Shown: positions 24,219 through 38,192, numbered from the stretch's first letter. The stretch is DNA of 64,000 bases from Ridgeia piscesae (GCA_025642075.2 JAODUO010000467.1:20001-84000), one strand, 5' to 3'. A program made the numbers and translations. The notes: generated by a model not told the origin, from the sequence alone.

Positions 24219-24682
24219 CAACAGAACTGCTTCATTCGTCCGCGGCGGTCTTCCTCCATCTGTCGCTCGTATCGTCAACTCCAAAGTGGTCTCATTCCTC
24301 CGCAGGTCACTCAAGCGAATCGAGCGTGCAACCGTGACCAAGCCAGTGTAAGCATTGATGCTGAAGAATCTCTCTCCGGTTCCGTGGAGGTCATAGGTCA
24401 CCACAGCGTTCAGACCACTGTCCAGATCAGTTGCCAACGCATACAGAATGACCGACCCAATGGGTATCCGCTCTAACAACTGGACAGTGTAGAGAGCCTG
24501 TTGAAACTCGGGGGAGTGGTCATTCATGTCCTGGACATGGACGGTCAGTGTGGCCGTAGACGAGAGTCTTGGGTGACCGTGGTCAGCACACATGATGTCC
24601 AAATGGTATTTGGCCACAAGTTCCCGGTCAAGTACCCCCGTTGTCACCAGCTGCCCGGAGTCAGCGTCCAGGGAGAACGGTG
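24219..24682 (-). CDS. CDH23-like: Cadherin exon 24: EC-W16 to EC-W17
   Basis: 464 nt (2 + 154 codons). Contains FSLDADSGQLVTTGVLDREL, CADHGHPRL, linker DMNDHSPEF, ATDLDSGLNAVV, RATDGGRPPR. CTAG acceptor, TTG|GTCAGT donor. Confidence 0.92.
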
Positions 24683-24734
24683 CTAGAAAAACAGGAATAT
24701 ACAAATGTGGTCAACAGATGACAAAAAATATTAT

Positions 24735-24839
24735 TTACATATATATTATATAACATATATAATATATATATATATTATATATATTATATATATATACTGT
24801 ATTATATATATATAGATATATATATAATATATATATATA

Positions 24840-24891
<52 letters not shown>

Positions 24892-24892
24892 C
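24735..24892. repeat. (AT)n tract
   Basis: Interrupted TA dinucleotides. Confidence 0.95.
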
Positions 24893-25153
24893 ATGTGATC
24901 AATAAATCTATCGATCAAAACACTGAAGACATACAATAAACAAGCATAACAGATATGGTAATTATAAGACTAAACAATACCCTATAAACATGTGTGTAAT
25001 AAAAGAATTATATTGACACCCTCAATACTTGCTATAACATATGCTGCATGATTACCATGGTGACTGTCATACACACATAGAAGGCTGTCTAAGTGTCCCT
25101 CTGCACAGGGGCGGCCCCTCACGACAGGGAGTACAACACTACACTGGCTGTAC

Positions 25154-25438
25154 CTGTAGAGTTCAGCACACAGGTCACTCTTGCACTCTCCCCGTGGTCA
25201 GCATCAGTGACCATCACATGTCCAACAGTGGCTGGTGGCTGGACATTCTCTGCCACAGACAGTAGCAGACTGCCACGGTCAAACTCAGGTGGGTGGTCGT
25301 TGAAGTCATCCACCGTCACATTGACCACGGTGTATCCGTGTAAGGGTCCGGGTCTAATCCCGAGGTCTGATGCAGACACGTTGAGTATGTACAGCTGGCA
25401 TGACTCGCGGTCTAGATCACTCAACACAGAGATCTCTC
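25154..25438 (-). CDS. CDH23-like: Cadherin exon 23: EC-W15 to EC-W16
   Basis: 285 nt (2 + 94 codons + 1). Contains EISVLSDLDRES, SASDLG, linker DDFNDHPPEF, SVAENVQPPATV, DADHGESA. TTGCAG acceptor, ACAG|GTACAG donor. Confidence 0.92.
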
Positions 25439-25455
25439 CTGCAACAGACAACATG

Positions 25456-26872
25456 GCATGGTTGTATCTACTGTGTCTGTCAGGAGATTGTACCTACTGT
25501 GTCTGTCAGGAGGTTGTATCTACTGTGTCTGTCAGGAGATTGTACCTACTGTGTCTGTCAGGAGGTTGTATCTACTGTGTCTGTCAGGAGATTGTACCTA
25601 CTGTGTCTGTCAGGAGGTTGTATCTACTGTGTCTGTCAGGAGGTTGTATCTACTGTGTCTGTCAGGAGGTTGTATCTACTGTTTCTGTCAGGAGGTTGTA
25701 CCTACTGTGTCTGTCAGGAGGTTGTATCTACTGTGTCTGTCAGGAGATTGTACCTACTGTGTCTGTCAGGAGGTTGTATCTACTGTGTCTGTCAGGAGGT
25801 TGTATCTACTGTGTCTGTCAGGAGGTTGTACCTACTGTGTCTGTCAGGAGGTTGTATCTACTGTTTCTGTCAGGAGATTGTATCTACTGTTTCTGTCAGG
25901 AGGTTGTACCTACCGTGTCTGTCAGGAGATTGTATCTACTGTTTCTGTCAGGAGGTTGTATCTACTGTTTCTGTCAGGAGGTTGTATCTACTGTGTCTGT
26001 CAGGAGGTTGTATCTACTGTGTCTGTCAGGAGATTGTATCTACTGTGTCTGTCAGGAGGTTGTATCTACCGTGTCTGTCAGGAGATTGTACCTACTGTGT
26101 CTGTCAGGAGGTTGTATCTACTGTGTCTGTCAGGAGGTTGTATCTACTGTGTCTGTCAGGAGATTGTATCTACTGTGTCTGTCAGGAGGTTGTATCTACT
26201 GTGTCTGTCAGGAGATTGTATCTACTGTTTCTGTCAGGAGGTTGTATCTACTGTTTCTGTCAGGAGGTTGTATCTACTGTGTCTGTCAGGAGGTTGTATC
26301 TACTGCTGTCGGGAGAATCAGTGTCAGGAGGTTGTACCTACTGTCTGTCAGGAGATTGTATCTACTGTTTCTGTCAGGAGGTTGTATCTACTGTGTCTGT
26401 CAGGAGATTGTATCTACTGTTTCTGTCAGGAGGTTGTATCTACTGTGTCTGTCAGGAGATTGTATCTACTGTTTCTGTCAGGAGGTTGTATCTACTGTTT
26501 CTGTCAGGAGGTTGTACCTACCGTGTCTGTCAGGAGATTGTACCTACTGTGTATGTCAGGAGATTGTACCTACTGTGTCCGTCAGGAGATTGTACCTACC
26601 GTGTTTGTCAGGAGATTGTACCTACCGTGTCTGTCAGGAGATTGTATCTAATGTGTCTGTCAGGAGATTGTACCTACCGTGTCTGTCAGGAGATTGTACC
26701 TACCGTGTCTGTCAGGAGATTGTACCTACCATGTCTGTCAGGAGATTGTACTACCGTGTCTGTCAGGAGATTGTACCTACCGTGTCTGTCAGGAGATTGT
26801 ACCTACCGTGTCTCTCAGGAGATTGTACCTACCGTGTCTGTCAGGAGATTGTACCTACCGTGTCTGTCAGGA
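25456..26872. repeat. 26-bp minisatellite, about 54 copies
   Basis: Unit starts CAGGAGGTTGTATCTACTGT. It begins about 16 bases upstream of the exon 23 acceptor. The right-hand half (26520-26870) is enriched in a CAGGAGATTGTACCTACCGT variant. Confidence 0.97.
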
Positions 26873-27076
26873 GACATGGAAAAAGAAACAAAGGAGGTGG
26901 GATAGACCAGGAGAGAGATGGAGAGGATGGCCTCGGACAGACAACAGTGGGGTTCGTTGGCCTATGCACTCAGTGAACAAACAGACACAAAAGTAATTCA
27001 CACACACTGCTTCCACACATTATTCCTATCTAATCACAAGTTATCTCCCATCTTACACCACATCTGTTGTACCAAC

Positions 27077-27335
27077 CTGAGAATCTGCCAACTGTGAACT
27101 TTCCTTCTCCACCCTTGATGATGCTGTAGACCACCCTATTGTTGGGGTACACGTCCCTATCAGTTGCCATGACTGCCCCGACTGGGGTGTATAACTCTGC
27201 CGCTTCATTCACATTGAAGTTATACATGTGTCGTTCAAACACTGGTGCGTGGTCATTGATGTCCAGCAGTTCAATGGTCATCACTGATGCACTCGTCCGA
27301 GCACTCGCCTCTCCTCTTCTGTCCACTGCGTGAAT
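27077..27335 (-). CDS. CDH23-like: Cadherin exon 22: end of EC-W14, start of EC-W15
   Basis: 259 nt (86 codons + 1). Acceptor GGTAG|ATT chosen because YVLE|IHAVDRRGEAS completes the EC F strand; donor TCAG|GTTGGT. Linker LLDINDHAPVF, YNFNVNEAAELY, ATDRDVYPNN. Confidence 0.9.
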
Positions 27336-27837
27336 CTACCATGAGGATGTACGCTGTCAGTTGTGATGCATATTTTCTTCATTCATGCAATCATGTAATG
27401 CAAATGAAAATTAAACACTGACCCATCCTCCATGTGACATGAGTAATTGCCTGTGTCCATCGAGATATTACAAATTCATGGCAAACTCATGAAGAGTACA
27501 TTCATTTCTTGAACTTCTGTCCACAACTATTTTTCTTTATGACAAAAACAACGTAAACTGATTCAACTGAGCACTGCTGGCAGAAAAGGTTGATTTAGGC
27601 GACGTCATTTAGATGAATACAATTACAATATTAGGCATTTAAGCAATGAAGCCATTTCTTCCAAGACTACAGTCGAAAAAATGCTTTATTGTTGTATTTA
27701 TTTAATTATTTATATACTAATTTATTTGTTTGTTATGAACATCTAACACACATTTCCTTTCCCAGGATAATAAAGTGTATCATGTTGTCACATCACACTG
27801 GAAACATAACACAAATACTGGTGTATTACATATAAAT

Positions 27838-30800
27838 GTTCCTTCAGTCTCGCCCACCTCCAACACATACAGGTGCTTCCTTCAGTCTCACCCACCTCCA
27901 ACACATACAGGTGCTTCCTTCAGTCTCACCCACCTCCAACACATACAGGTGCTTCCTTCAGTCTCACCCACCTCTAACACATACAGGTGCTTCCTTCAGT
28001 CTCACCCACCTCCAACACATACAGGTGCTTCCTTCAGTCTCACCCACCTCCAACACATACAGGTGCTTCCTTCAGTCTCACCCACCTCCAACACATACAG
28101 GTGCTTCCTTCAGTCTCACCCACCTCCAACACATACAGGTGCTTCCTTCAGTCTCACCCACCTCCAACACATACAGGTGCTTCCTTCAGTCTCACCCACC
28201 TCCAACACATACAGGTGCTTCCTTCAGTCTCACCCACCTCCAACACATACAGGTGCTTCCTTCAGTCTCACCCACCTCCAACACATACAGGTGCTTCCTT
28301 CAGTCTCACCCACCTCCAACACATACAGGTGCTTCCTTCAGTCTCACCCACCTCCAACACATACAGATGCTTCCTTCAGTCTCACCCACCTCCAACACAT
28401 ACAGGTGCTTCCTTCAGTCTCACCCACCTCCAACACATACAGGTGCTTCCTTCAGTCTCACCCACCTCCAACACAGTGCCCTTCAGTCACCCACTCCCAC
28501 AAAAGGTGCTTCCTTCAGTCTCACCCACCTCCAACACATACAGGTGCTTCCTTCAGTCTCACCCACCTCCAACACATACAGGTGCTTCCTTCAGTTCTTC
28601 ACCACCCCAACAGGTGCTTCTTCAGTCACCCACCTCCAACACATACAGGTGCTTCCTTCAGTCTCACCCACCTCCAACACATACAGGTGCTTCCTTCAGT
28701 CTCACCCACCTCCAACACATACAGGTGCTTCCTTCAGTCTCACCCACCTCCAACACATACAGGTGCTTCCTTCAGTCTCACCCACCTCCAACACATACAG
28801 GTGCTTCCTTCAGTCTCACCCACTCCACAAAAGGTGCTTCCTTCAGTCTCACCCACTCCAAATACAGGTGCTTCCTTCAGTTTCACCCACCTCCAACACA
28901 TACAGGTGCTTCCTTCAGTCTCACCCACCTCCAACACATACAGGTGCTTCCTTCAGTCTCACCCACCTCCAACACATACAGGTGCTTCCTTCAGTCTCAC
29001 CCACCTCCAACACATACAGGTGCTTCCTTCAGTCTCACCCACCTCCAACACATACAGGTGCTTCCTTCAGTCTCACCCACCTCCAACACATACAGGTGCT
29101 TCCTTCAGTGTCACCCACCTCCAACACATACAGGTGCTTCCTTCAGTCTCACCCACCTCCAACACATATAACTGTTCCTTCAGTCTCACCCACCTCCCAT
29201 GCTTCCTTCAGTCTCACCCACCTCCAACACATACAGGTGCTTCCTTCAGTCTCACCCACCTCCAACACATACAGGTGCTTCCTTCAGTCTCACCCACCTC
29301 CAACACATACAGGTGCTTCCTTCAGTCTCACCCACCTCCAACACATACAGGTGCTTCCTTCAGTCTCACCCACCTCCAACACATACAGGTGCTTCCTTCA
29401 GTCTCACCCACCTCCAACACATACAGGTGCTTCCTTCAGTCTCACCCACCTCCAACACATACAGGTGCTTCCTTCAGTCTCACCCACCTCCAACACATAC
29501 AGGTGCTTCCTTCAGTCTCACCCACCTCCAACACATACAGGTGCTTCCTTCAGTCTCACCCACCTCCAACACATACAGGTGCTTCCTTCAGTCTCACCCA
29601 CCTCCAACACATACAGGTGCTTCCTTCAGTCTCACCCACCTCCAACACATACAGGTGCTTCCTTCAGTCTCACCCACCTCCAACACATACAGGTGCTTCC
29701 TTCAGTCTCACCCACCTCCAACACATACAGATGCTTCCTTCAGTCTCACCCACCTCCAACACATACAGGTGCTTCCTTCAGTCTCACCCACCTCCAACAC
29801 ATACAGGTGCTTCCTTCAGTCTCACCCACCTCCAACACATACAGGTGCTTCCTTCAGTCTCACCCACCTCCAACACATACAGAGTGCTTCCTTCAGTCTC
29901 ACCCACCTCCAACACATACAGGTGCTTCCTTCAGTCTCACCTACCTCCAACACATACAGATGCTTCCTTCAGTCTCACCCACCTCCAACACATACAGGTG
30001 CTTCCTTCAGTCTCACCCACCTCCAACACATACAGGTGCTTCCTTCAGTCTCACCCACCTCCAACACATACAGGTGCTTCCTTCAGTCTCACCCACCTCC
30101 AACACATACAGGTGCTTCCTTCAGTCTCACCCACCTCCAACACATACAGGTGCTTCCTTCAGTCTCACCCACCTCCAACACATACAGGTGCTTCCTTCAG
30201 TCTCACCCACCTCCAACACATACAGATGCTTCCTTCAGTCTCACCCACCTCCAACACATACAGTGCTTCTTCAGTCTACCCACCCCCACATACAGATGCT
30301 TCCTTCAGTCTCACCCACCTCCAACACATACAGATGCTTCCTTCAGTCTCACCCACCTCCAACACATACAGGTGCTTCCTTCAGTCTCACCCACCTCCAA
30401 CACATACAGGTGCTTCCTTCAGTCTCACCCACCTCCAACACATACAGGTGCTTCCTTCAGTCTCACCCACCTCCAACACATACAGATGCTTCCTTCAGTC
30501 TCACCCACCTCCAACACATACAGATGCTTCCTTCAGTCTCACCCACCTCCAACACATACAGGTGCTTCCTTCAGTCTCACCCACCTCCAACACATACAGG
30601 TGCTTCCTTCAGTCTCACCCACCTCCAACACATACAGATGCTTCCTTCAGTCTCACCCACCTCCAACACATACAGGTGCTTCCTTCAGTCTCACCCACCT
30701 CCAACACATACAGGTGCTTCCTTCAGTCTCACCCACCTCCAACACATACAGGTGCTTCCTTCAGTCTCACCCACCTCCAACACATACAGGTGCTTCCTTC

Positions 30801-33800
30801 AGTCTCACCCACCTCCAACACATACAGGTGCTTCCTTCAGTCTCACCCACCTCCAACACATACAGGTGCTTCCTTCAGTCTCACCCACCTCCAACACATT
30901 CAGGTGCTTCCTTCAGTCTCACCCACCTCCAACACATACAGGTGCTTCCTTCAGTCTCACCCACCTCCAACACATACAGGTGCTTCCTTCAGTCTCACCC
31001 ACCTCCAACACATACAGGTGCTTCCTTCAGTCTCACCCACCTCCAACACATACAGATGCTTCCTTCAGTCTCACCCACCTCCAACACATACAGGTGCTTC
31101 CTTCAGTCTCACCCACCTCCAACACATACAGGTGCTTCCTTCAGTCTCACCCACCTCCAACACATACAGGTGCTTCCTTCAGTCTCACCCACCTCCAACA
31201 CATACAGGTGCTACCTTCAGTCTCACCCACCTCCAACACATACAGGTGCTTCCTTCAGTCTCACCCACCTCCAACACATACAGGTGCTTCCTTCAGTCTC
31301 ACCCACCTCCAACACATACAGGTGCTTCCTTCAGTCTCACCCACCTCCAACACATACAGGTGCTTCCTTCAGTCTCACCCACCTCCAACACATACAGGTG
31401 CTTCCTTCAGTCTCACCCACCTCCAACACATACAGGTGCTTCCTTCAGTCTCACCCACCTCCAACACATACAGGTGCTTCCTTCAGTCTCACCCACCTCC
31501 AACACATACAGGTGCTTCCTTCAGTCTCACCCACCTCCAACACATACAGGTGCTTCCTTCAGTCTCACCCACCTCCAACACATACAGGTGCTTCCTTCAG
31601 TGTCACCCACCTCCAACACATACAGGTGCTTCCTTCAGTCTCACCCACCTCCAACACATACAGGTGCTTCCTTCAGTCTCACCCACCTCCAACACATACA
31701 GGTGCTTCCTTCAGTCTTTACCCACCTCCAACACATACAGGTGCTTCCTTCAGTCTCACCCACCTCCAACACATACAGGTGCTTCCTTCAGTCTCACCCA
31801 CCTCCAACACATACAGGTGCTTCCTTCAGTGTTTACCCACCTCCAACACATACAGGTGCTTCCTTCAGTCTCACCCACCTCCAACACATACAGGTGCTTC
31901 CTTCAGTCTCACCCACCTCCAACACATACAGGTGTTCCTTCAGTCTCACCCACCTCCAACACATACAGGTGCTTCCTTCAGTTCACCCACCTCCAACACA
32001 TACAGGTGCTTCCTTCAGTCTCACCCACCTCCAACACATATAACTGTTCCTTCAGTCTCACCCACCTCCAACACATACAGGTGCTTCCTTCAGTGTCACC
32101 CACCTCCAACACATACAGGTGCTTCCTTCAGTCTCACCCACCTCCAACACATACAGGTGCTTCCTTCAGTCTCACCCACCTCCAACACATACAGGTGCTT
32201 CCTTCAGTGTCACCCACCTCCAACACATATAACTGTTCCTTCAGTCTCACCCACCTCCAACACATACAGGTGCTTCCTTCAGTGTCACCCACCTCCAACA
32301 CATACAGGTGCTTCCTTCAGTCTCACCCACCTCCAACACATATAACTGTTCCTTCAGTCTCACCCACCTCCAACACATACAGGTGCTTCCTTCAGTGTCA
32401 CCCACCTCCAACACATACAGGTGCTTCCTTCAGTCTCACCCACCTCCAACACATCAGGTGCTTCCTTCAGTCTCACCCACCTCCAACACATACAGGTGCT
32501 TCCTTCAGTCTCACCCACCTCCAACACATACAGGTGCTTCCTTCAGTCTCACCCACCTCCAACACATACAGGTGCTTCCTTCAGTCTCACCCACCTCCAA
32601 CACATACAGGTGCTTCCTTCAGTCTCACCCACCTCCAACACATACAGGTGCTTCCTTCAGTCTCACCCACCTCCAACACATACAGGTGCTTCCTTCAGTC
32701 TCACCCACCTCCAACACATACAGGTGCTTCCTTCAGTCTCACCCACCTCCAACACATACAGGTGCTTCCTTCAGTCTCACCCACCTCCAACACATACAGG
32801 TGCTTCCTTCAGTCTCACCCACCTCCAACACATACAGGTGCTTCCTTCAGTCTCACCCACCTCCAACACATACAGGTGCTTCCTTCAGTGTCACCCACCT
32901 CCAACACATACAGGTGCTTCCTTCAGTCTCACCCACCTCCAACACATACAGGTGCTTCCTTCAGTTCACCCACCTCCAACACATACAGGTGCTTCCTTCA
33001 GTCTCACCCACCTCCAACACATACAGGTGCTTCCTTCAGTTCACCCACCTCCAACACATACAGGTGCTTCCTTCAGTTCACCCACCTCCAACACATACAG
33101 GTGCTTCCTTCAGTCTCACCCACCTCCAACACATACAGGTGCTTCCTTCAGTTCACCCACCTCCAACACATACAGGTGCTTCCTTCAGTCTCACCCACCT
33201 CCAACACATACAGGTGCTTCCTTCAGTGTCACCCACCTCCAACACATACAGGTGCTTCCTTCAGTTCACCCACCTCCAACACATACAGGTGCTTCCTTCA
33301 GTCTCACCCACCTCCAACACATACAGGTGCTTCCTTCAGTCTCACCCACCTCCAACACATACAGGTGCTTCCTTCAGTCTCACCCACCTCCAACACATAC
33401 AGGTGCTTCCTTCAGTCTCACCCACCTCCAACACATACAGGTGCTTCCTTCAGTCTCACCCACCTCCAACACATACAGGTGCTTCCTTCAGTCTCACCCA
33501 CCTCCAACACATACAGGTGCTTCCTTCAGTGTCACCCACCTCCAACACATACAGGTGCTTCCTTCAGTCTCACCCACCTCCAACACATACAGGTGCTTCC
33601 TTCAGTCTCACCCACCTCCAACACATACAGGTGCTTCCTTCAGTCTCACCCACCTCCAACACATTCAGGTGCTTCCTTCAGTCTCACCCACCTCCAACAC
33701 ATACAGGTGCTTCCTTCAGTCTCACCCACCTCCAACACATACAGGTGCTTCCTTCAGTCTCACCCACCTCCAACACATACAGGTGCTTCCTTCAGTCTCA

Positions 33801-36560
33801 CCCACCTCCAACACATACAGGTGCTTCCTTCAGTCTCACCCACCTCCAACACATACAGGTGCTTCCTTCAGTCTCACCCACCTCCAACACATACAGGTGC
33901 TTCCTTCAGTCTCACCCACCTCCAACACATACAGGTGCTTCCTTCAGTCTCACCCACCTCCAACACATACAGGTGCTTCCTTCAGTCTCACCCACCTCCA
34001 ACACATACAGGTGCTTCCTTCAGTCTCACCCACCTCAACACATACAGGTGCTTCCTTCAGTCTCACCCACCTCCAACACATACAGGTGCTTCCTTCAGTC
34101 TCACCCACCTCCAACACATACAGGTGCTTCCTTCAGTCTCACCCACCTCCAACACATACAGGTGCTTCCTTCAGTCTCACCCACCTCCAACACATACAGG
34201 TGCTTCCTTCAGTCTCACCCACCTCCAACACATACAGGTGCTTCCTTCAGTCTCACCCACCTCCAACACATACAGGTGCTTCCTTCAGTCTCACCCACCT
34301 CCAACACATACAGGTGCTTCCTTCAGTCTCACCCACCTCCAACACATACAGGTGCTTCCTTCAGTGTCACCCACCTCCAACACATACAGGTGCTTCCTTC
34401 AGTCTCACCCACCTCCAACACATACAGGTGCTTCCTTCAGTCTCACCCACCTCCAACACATACAGGTGCTTCCTTCAGTCTCACCCACCTCCAACACATA
34501 CAGGTGCTTCCTTCAGTGTCACCCACCTCCAACACATACAGGTGCTTCCTTCAGTCTCACCCACCTCCAACACATACAGGTGCTTCCTTCAGTCTCACCC
34601 ACCTCCAACACATACAGGTGCTTCCTTCAGTCTCACCCACCTCCAACACATACAGGTGCTTCCTTCAGTCTCACCCACCTCCAACACATACAGGTGCTTC
34701 CTTCAGTCTCACCCACCTCCAACACATACAGGTGCTTCCTTCAGTCTCACCCACCTCCAACACATACAGGTGCTTCCTTCAGTCTCACCCACCTCCAACA
34801 CATACAGGTGCTTCCTTCAGTCTCACCCACCTCCAACACATACAGGTGCTTCCTTCAGTCTCACCCACCTCCAACACATACAGGTGCTTCCTTCAGTCTC
34901 ACCCACCTCCAACACATACAGGTGCTTCCTTCAGTCTCACCCACCTCCAACACATACAGGTGCTTCCTTCAGTCTCACCCACCTCCAACACATACAGGTG
35001 CTTCCTTCAGTCTCACCCACCTCCAACACATACAGGTGCTTCCTTCAGTCTCACCCACCTCCAACACATACAGGTGCTTCCTTCAGTCTCACCCACCTCC
35101 AACACATACAGGTGCTTCCTTCAGTCTCACCCACCTCCAACACATACAGGTGCTTCCTTCAGTCTCACCCACCTCCAACACATACAGGTGCTTCCTTCAG
35201 TCTCACCCACCTCCAACACATACAGGTGCTTCCTTCAGTCTCACCCACCTCCAACACATACAGGTGCTTCCTTCAGTCTCACCCACCTCCAACACATACA
35301 GGTGCTTCCTTCAGTCTCACCCACCTCCAACACATACAGGTGCTTCCTTCAGTCTCACCCACCTCCAACACATACAGGTGCTTCCTTCAGTCTCACCCAC
35401 CTCCAACACATACAGGTGCTTCCTTCAGTCTCACCTACCTCCAACACATACAGGTGCTTCCTTCAGTCTCACCCACCTCCAACACATACAGGTGCTTCCT
35501 TCAGTGTCACCCACCTCCAACACATACAGGTGCTTCCTTCAGTGTCACCCACCTCCAACACATACAGGTGCTTCCTTCAGTCTCACCCACCTCCAACACA
35601 TACAGGTGCTTCCTTCAGTCTCACCCACCTCCAACACATACAGGTGCTTCCTTCAGTCTCACCCACCTCCAACACATACAGGTGCTTCCTTCAGTCTCAC
35701 CCACCTCCAACACATACAGGTGCTTCCTTCAGTGTCACCCACCTCCAACACATACAGGTGCTTCCTTCAGTCTCACCCACCTCCAACACATACAGGTGCT
35801 TCCTTCAGTGTCACCCACCTCCAACACATACAGGTGCTTCCTTCAGTCTCACCCACCTCCAACACATACAGGTGCTTCCTTCAGTCTCACCCACCTCCAA
35901 CACATACAGGTGCTTCCTTCAGTCTCACCCACCTCCAACACATACAGGTGCTTCCTTCAGTGTCACCCACCTCCAACACATACAGGTGCTTCCTTCAGTC
36001 TCACCCACCTCCAACACATACAGGTGCTTCCTTCAGTCTCACCCACCTCCAACACATACAGGTGCTTCCTTCAGTCTCACCCACCTCCAACACATACAGG
36101 TGCTTCCTTCAGTGTCACCCACCTCCAACACATACAGGTGCTTCCTTCAGTCTCACCCACCTCCAACACATACAGGTGCTTCCTTCAGTCTCACCCACCT
36201 CCAACACATACAGGTGCTTCCTTCAGTCTCACCCACCTCCAACACATACAGGTGCTTCCTTCAGTCTCACCTACCTCCAACACATACAGGTGCTTCCTTC
36301 AGTCTACCCACCTCCAACACATACAGGTGCTTCCTTCAGTGTCACCCACCTCCAACACATACAGGTGCTTCCTTCAGTCTCACCCACCTCCAACACATAC
36401 AGGTGCTTCCTTCAGTCTCACCCACCTCCAACACATACAGGTGCTTCCTTCAGTCTCACCCACCTCCAACACATACAGGTGCTTCCTTCAGTCTCACCTA
36501 CCTCCAACACATACAGGTGCTTCCTTTAGTGTCACCCACCTCCAACACATACAGGTGCTT
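27838..36560. repeat. 8.7-kb, 38-bp minisatellite spanning the exon 21 donor (about 229 copies)
   Basis: On the minus strand each unit reads CACCTGTATGTGTTGGAG|GTGGGTGAG and then ACTGAAGGAAG. The first 18 bases equal the coding end of exon 21 and the next are its donor. Almost every copy keeps the GT. Variants: AGATGC for AGGTGC, GTCACCC, deleted CT, and ATAACTGTTCC. Confidence 0.97.
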
Positions 36561-36716
36561 CCTCTCACGGTCCAGGCCCCGCCCTCCTGTCTCACTCACA
36601 GTGACCACGCCACTGGTCAGATCCATGTGAAACAGTCTGGATCCTGACCCTGATAACTGGTAGATGACCGCAGCATTCAGACCAATGTCCTGGTCAGTCG
36701 CCTGGACAAGTGGCAT
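36540..36716 (-). CDS. CDH23-like: Cadherin exon 21: EC-W14
   Basis: 177 nt, phase 0/0. After TGTGTAG reads MPLVQATDQDIGLNAAV, GLDRERKHLYVLE, ending GAG|GTGGGT. The last about 20 nt and the donor are copied in the 8.7-kb array. Confidence 0.9.
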
Positions 36717-36799
36717 CTACACAGTGGACACAAACAAACACGTCATGCTGATGACATTAACACATCTGGACCCATCCTGATTGGTACATCAACAGTTAC

Positions 36800-37330
36800 C
36801 CCAACTACACATGCTATGGTTTAACAGTACAGCCATCAACAGTTATCACCAACTACACATTGAACTATTGGTTGTACTGTAACAGTACAGTACCATCAAC
36901 AGTTATCACCAACTACACATTGAACTATTGGTTGTAAACAGTACAGTACCATCAACAGTTATCACCAACTACACATTGAACTATTGGTTGTACTGTAACA
37001 GTACAGTACCATCAACAGTTATCACCAACTACACATTGAACTATTGGTTGTAACAGTACAGTACCATCAACAGTTATAAACCAACTACACATTGAACTAT
37101 TGGTTGTAACAGTACAGTACCATCAACAGTTATCACCAACTACACATTGAACTATTGGTTGTAACAGTACAGTACCATCAACAGTTATCACCAACTACAC
37201 ATTGAACTATTGGTTGTAACAGTACAGTACCATCAACAGTTATCACCAACTACACATTGAACTATTGGTTGTAACAGTACAGTACCATCAACAGTTACCA
37301 CCAACTACACATTGAACTATTGGTTGTAAT
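36800..37330. repeat. 55-bp minisatellite
   Basis: About 9 copies including GTACCATCAACAGTTATCAC; intronic, about 90 bases from the exon 21 acceptor. Confidence 0.95.
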
Positions 37331-37579
37331 TATGACTGGCCAATAAATCAGCAAGGCCAGACAAAAACAATATTCATCAACACGATTTTCTGAGTTCATG
37401 CGAGCTACATTAACAACCACTGACCAATGCATTCGTAGATTTGTTATTTTAGGAGTCAACCATCGCTAAAGTGACCATAATTGTGTTGTGATCTGAGCCT
37501 GTTTGTCTGAGATAGTCACAAGTCTATAATGTTAATGCAATACTACGGCAATGTTAAAATATTACAACAATGAAATGTG

Positions 37580-38025
37580 CTGCTGCAACAACAATTTGCT
37601 GTCACAGCAATAGCAATGTGCTATGACAGCAATTTGCTGCAATAGCAATGTGCTATGACAGCAATCTGCTGCTATAGCAATGTGCTATGACAGCAATGTG
37701 CTACAATAGCAATGTGCTATGACAGCAATGTGCTGCAATAGCAATGTGATATGACAGCAATGTGCTGCAATAGCAATGTGCTATGACAGCAATGTGTTGC
37801 AATAGCAATGTGCTATGACAGCAATGTGCTGCAATAGCAATGTGCTATGACAGCAATGTGCTGCAATAGCAATGTGCTATGACAGCAATGTGCTGCAATA
37901 GAAATGTGCTATGACAACAATGTGCTGCAATAGCAATGTGCTATGACAGCAATGTGCTGCAATAGAAATGTGCTATGACAACAATGTGCTGCAATAGAAA
38001 TGTGCTGCGACAACAATGTGCTGTT
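37580..38025. repeat. 32-bp minisatellite built of two 16-mers
   Basis: GCAATAGCAATGTGCT alternates with ATGACAGCAATGTGCT; about 14 copies, ending about 45 bases from the exon 20 donor. Confidence 0.95.
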
Positions 38026-38072
38026 CCCAGTCATCTTAAACTTCACTTCATCAAATTCATATATGGCCCTAC

Positions 38073-38192
38073 CATGGAAACAGTCGTGCCATGTTCTGCG
38101 TGCTCATACACCGTTCCCCTGTAGGTGGCGCTTGTGAAGACAGGAGTGTTGTCGTTTGCATCGAGGACTTCAATTTCAATGACACAAGAAAT
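38073..38192 (-). CDS. CDH23-like: Cadherin exon 20: end of EC-W13, start of EC-W14
   Basis: 120 nt, phase 0/0, TTTTCAG acceptor, ATG|GTAGGG donor. Reads IEIEVLDANDNTPVF and YRGTVYEHAEHGTTVSM. Placed by splice signals and motif. Confidence 0.9.

Noticed and set aside
24156..24686. Plus-strand frames over exon 24
   Set aside because: Shadows of the cadherin coding strand; the same holds at 27139, 55177 and 55799.
25439..26872. 26-bp array as a seventh junction-spanning array
   Set aside because: It starts 16 bases from the acceptor, but I could not align the unit to the exon edge. The 35-bp array at 11168 is likewise close but outside the junction.
25093..26996. 627-codon plus-strand frame rich in Cys/Leu
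   Set aside because: Periodic translation of the 26-bp array.
27775..36647. Very long plus-strand open frames (up to about 2900 codons)
   Set aside because: Products of the stop-free 38-bp unit, antisense to a cadherin intron; the same sequence appears in three frames.
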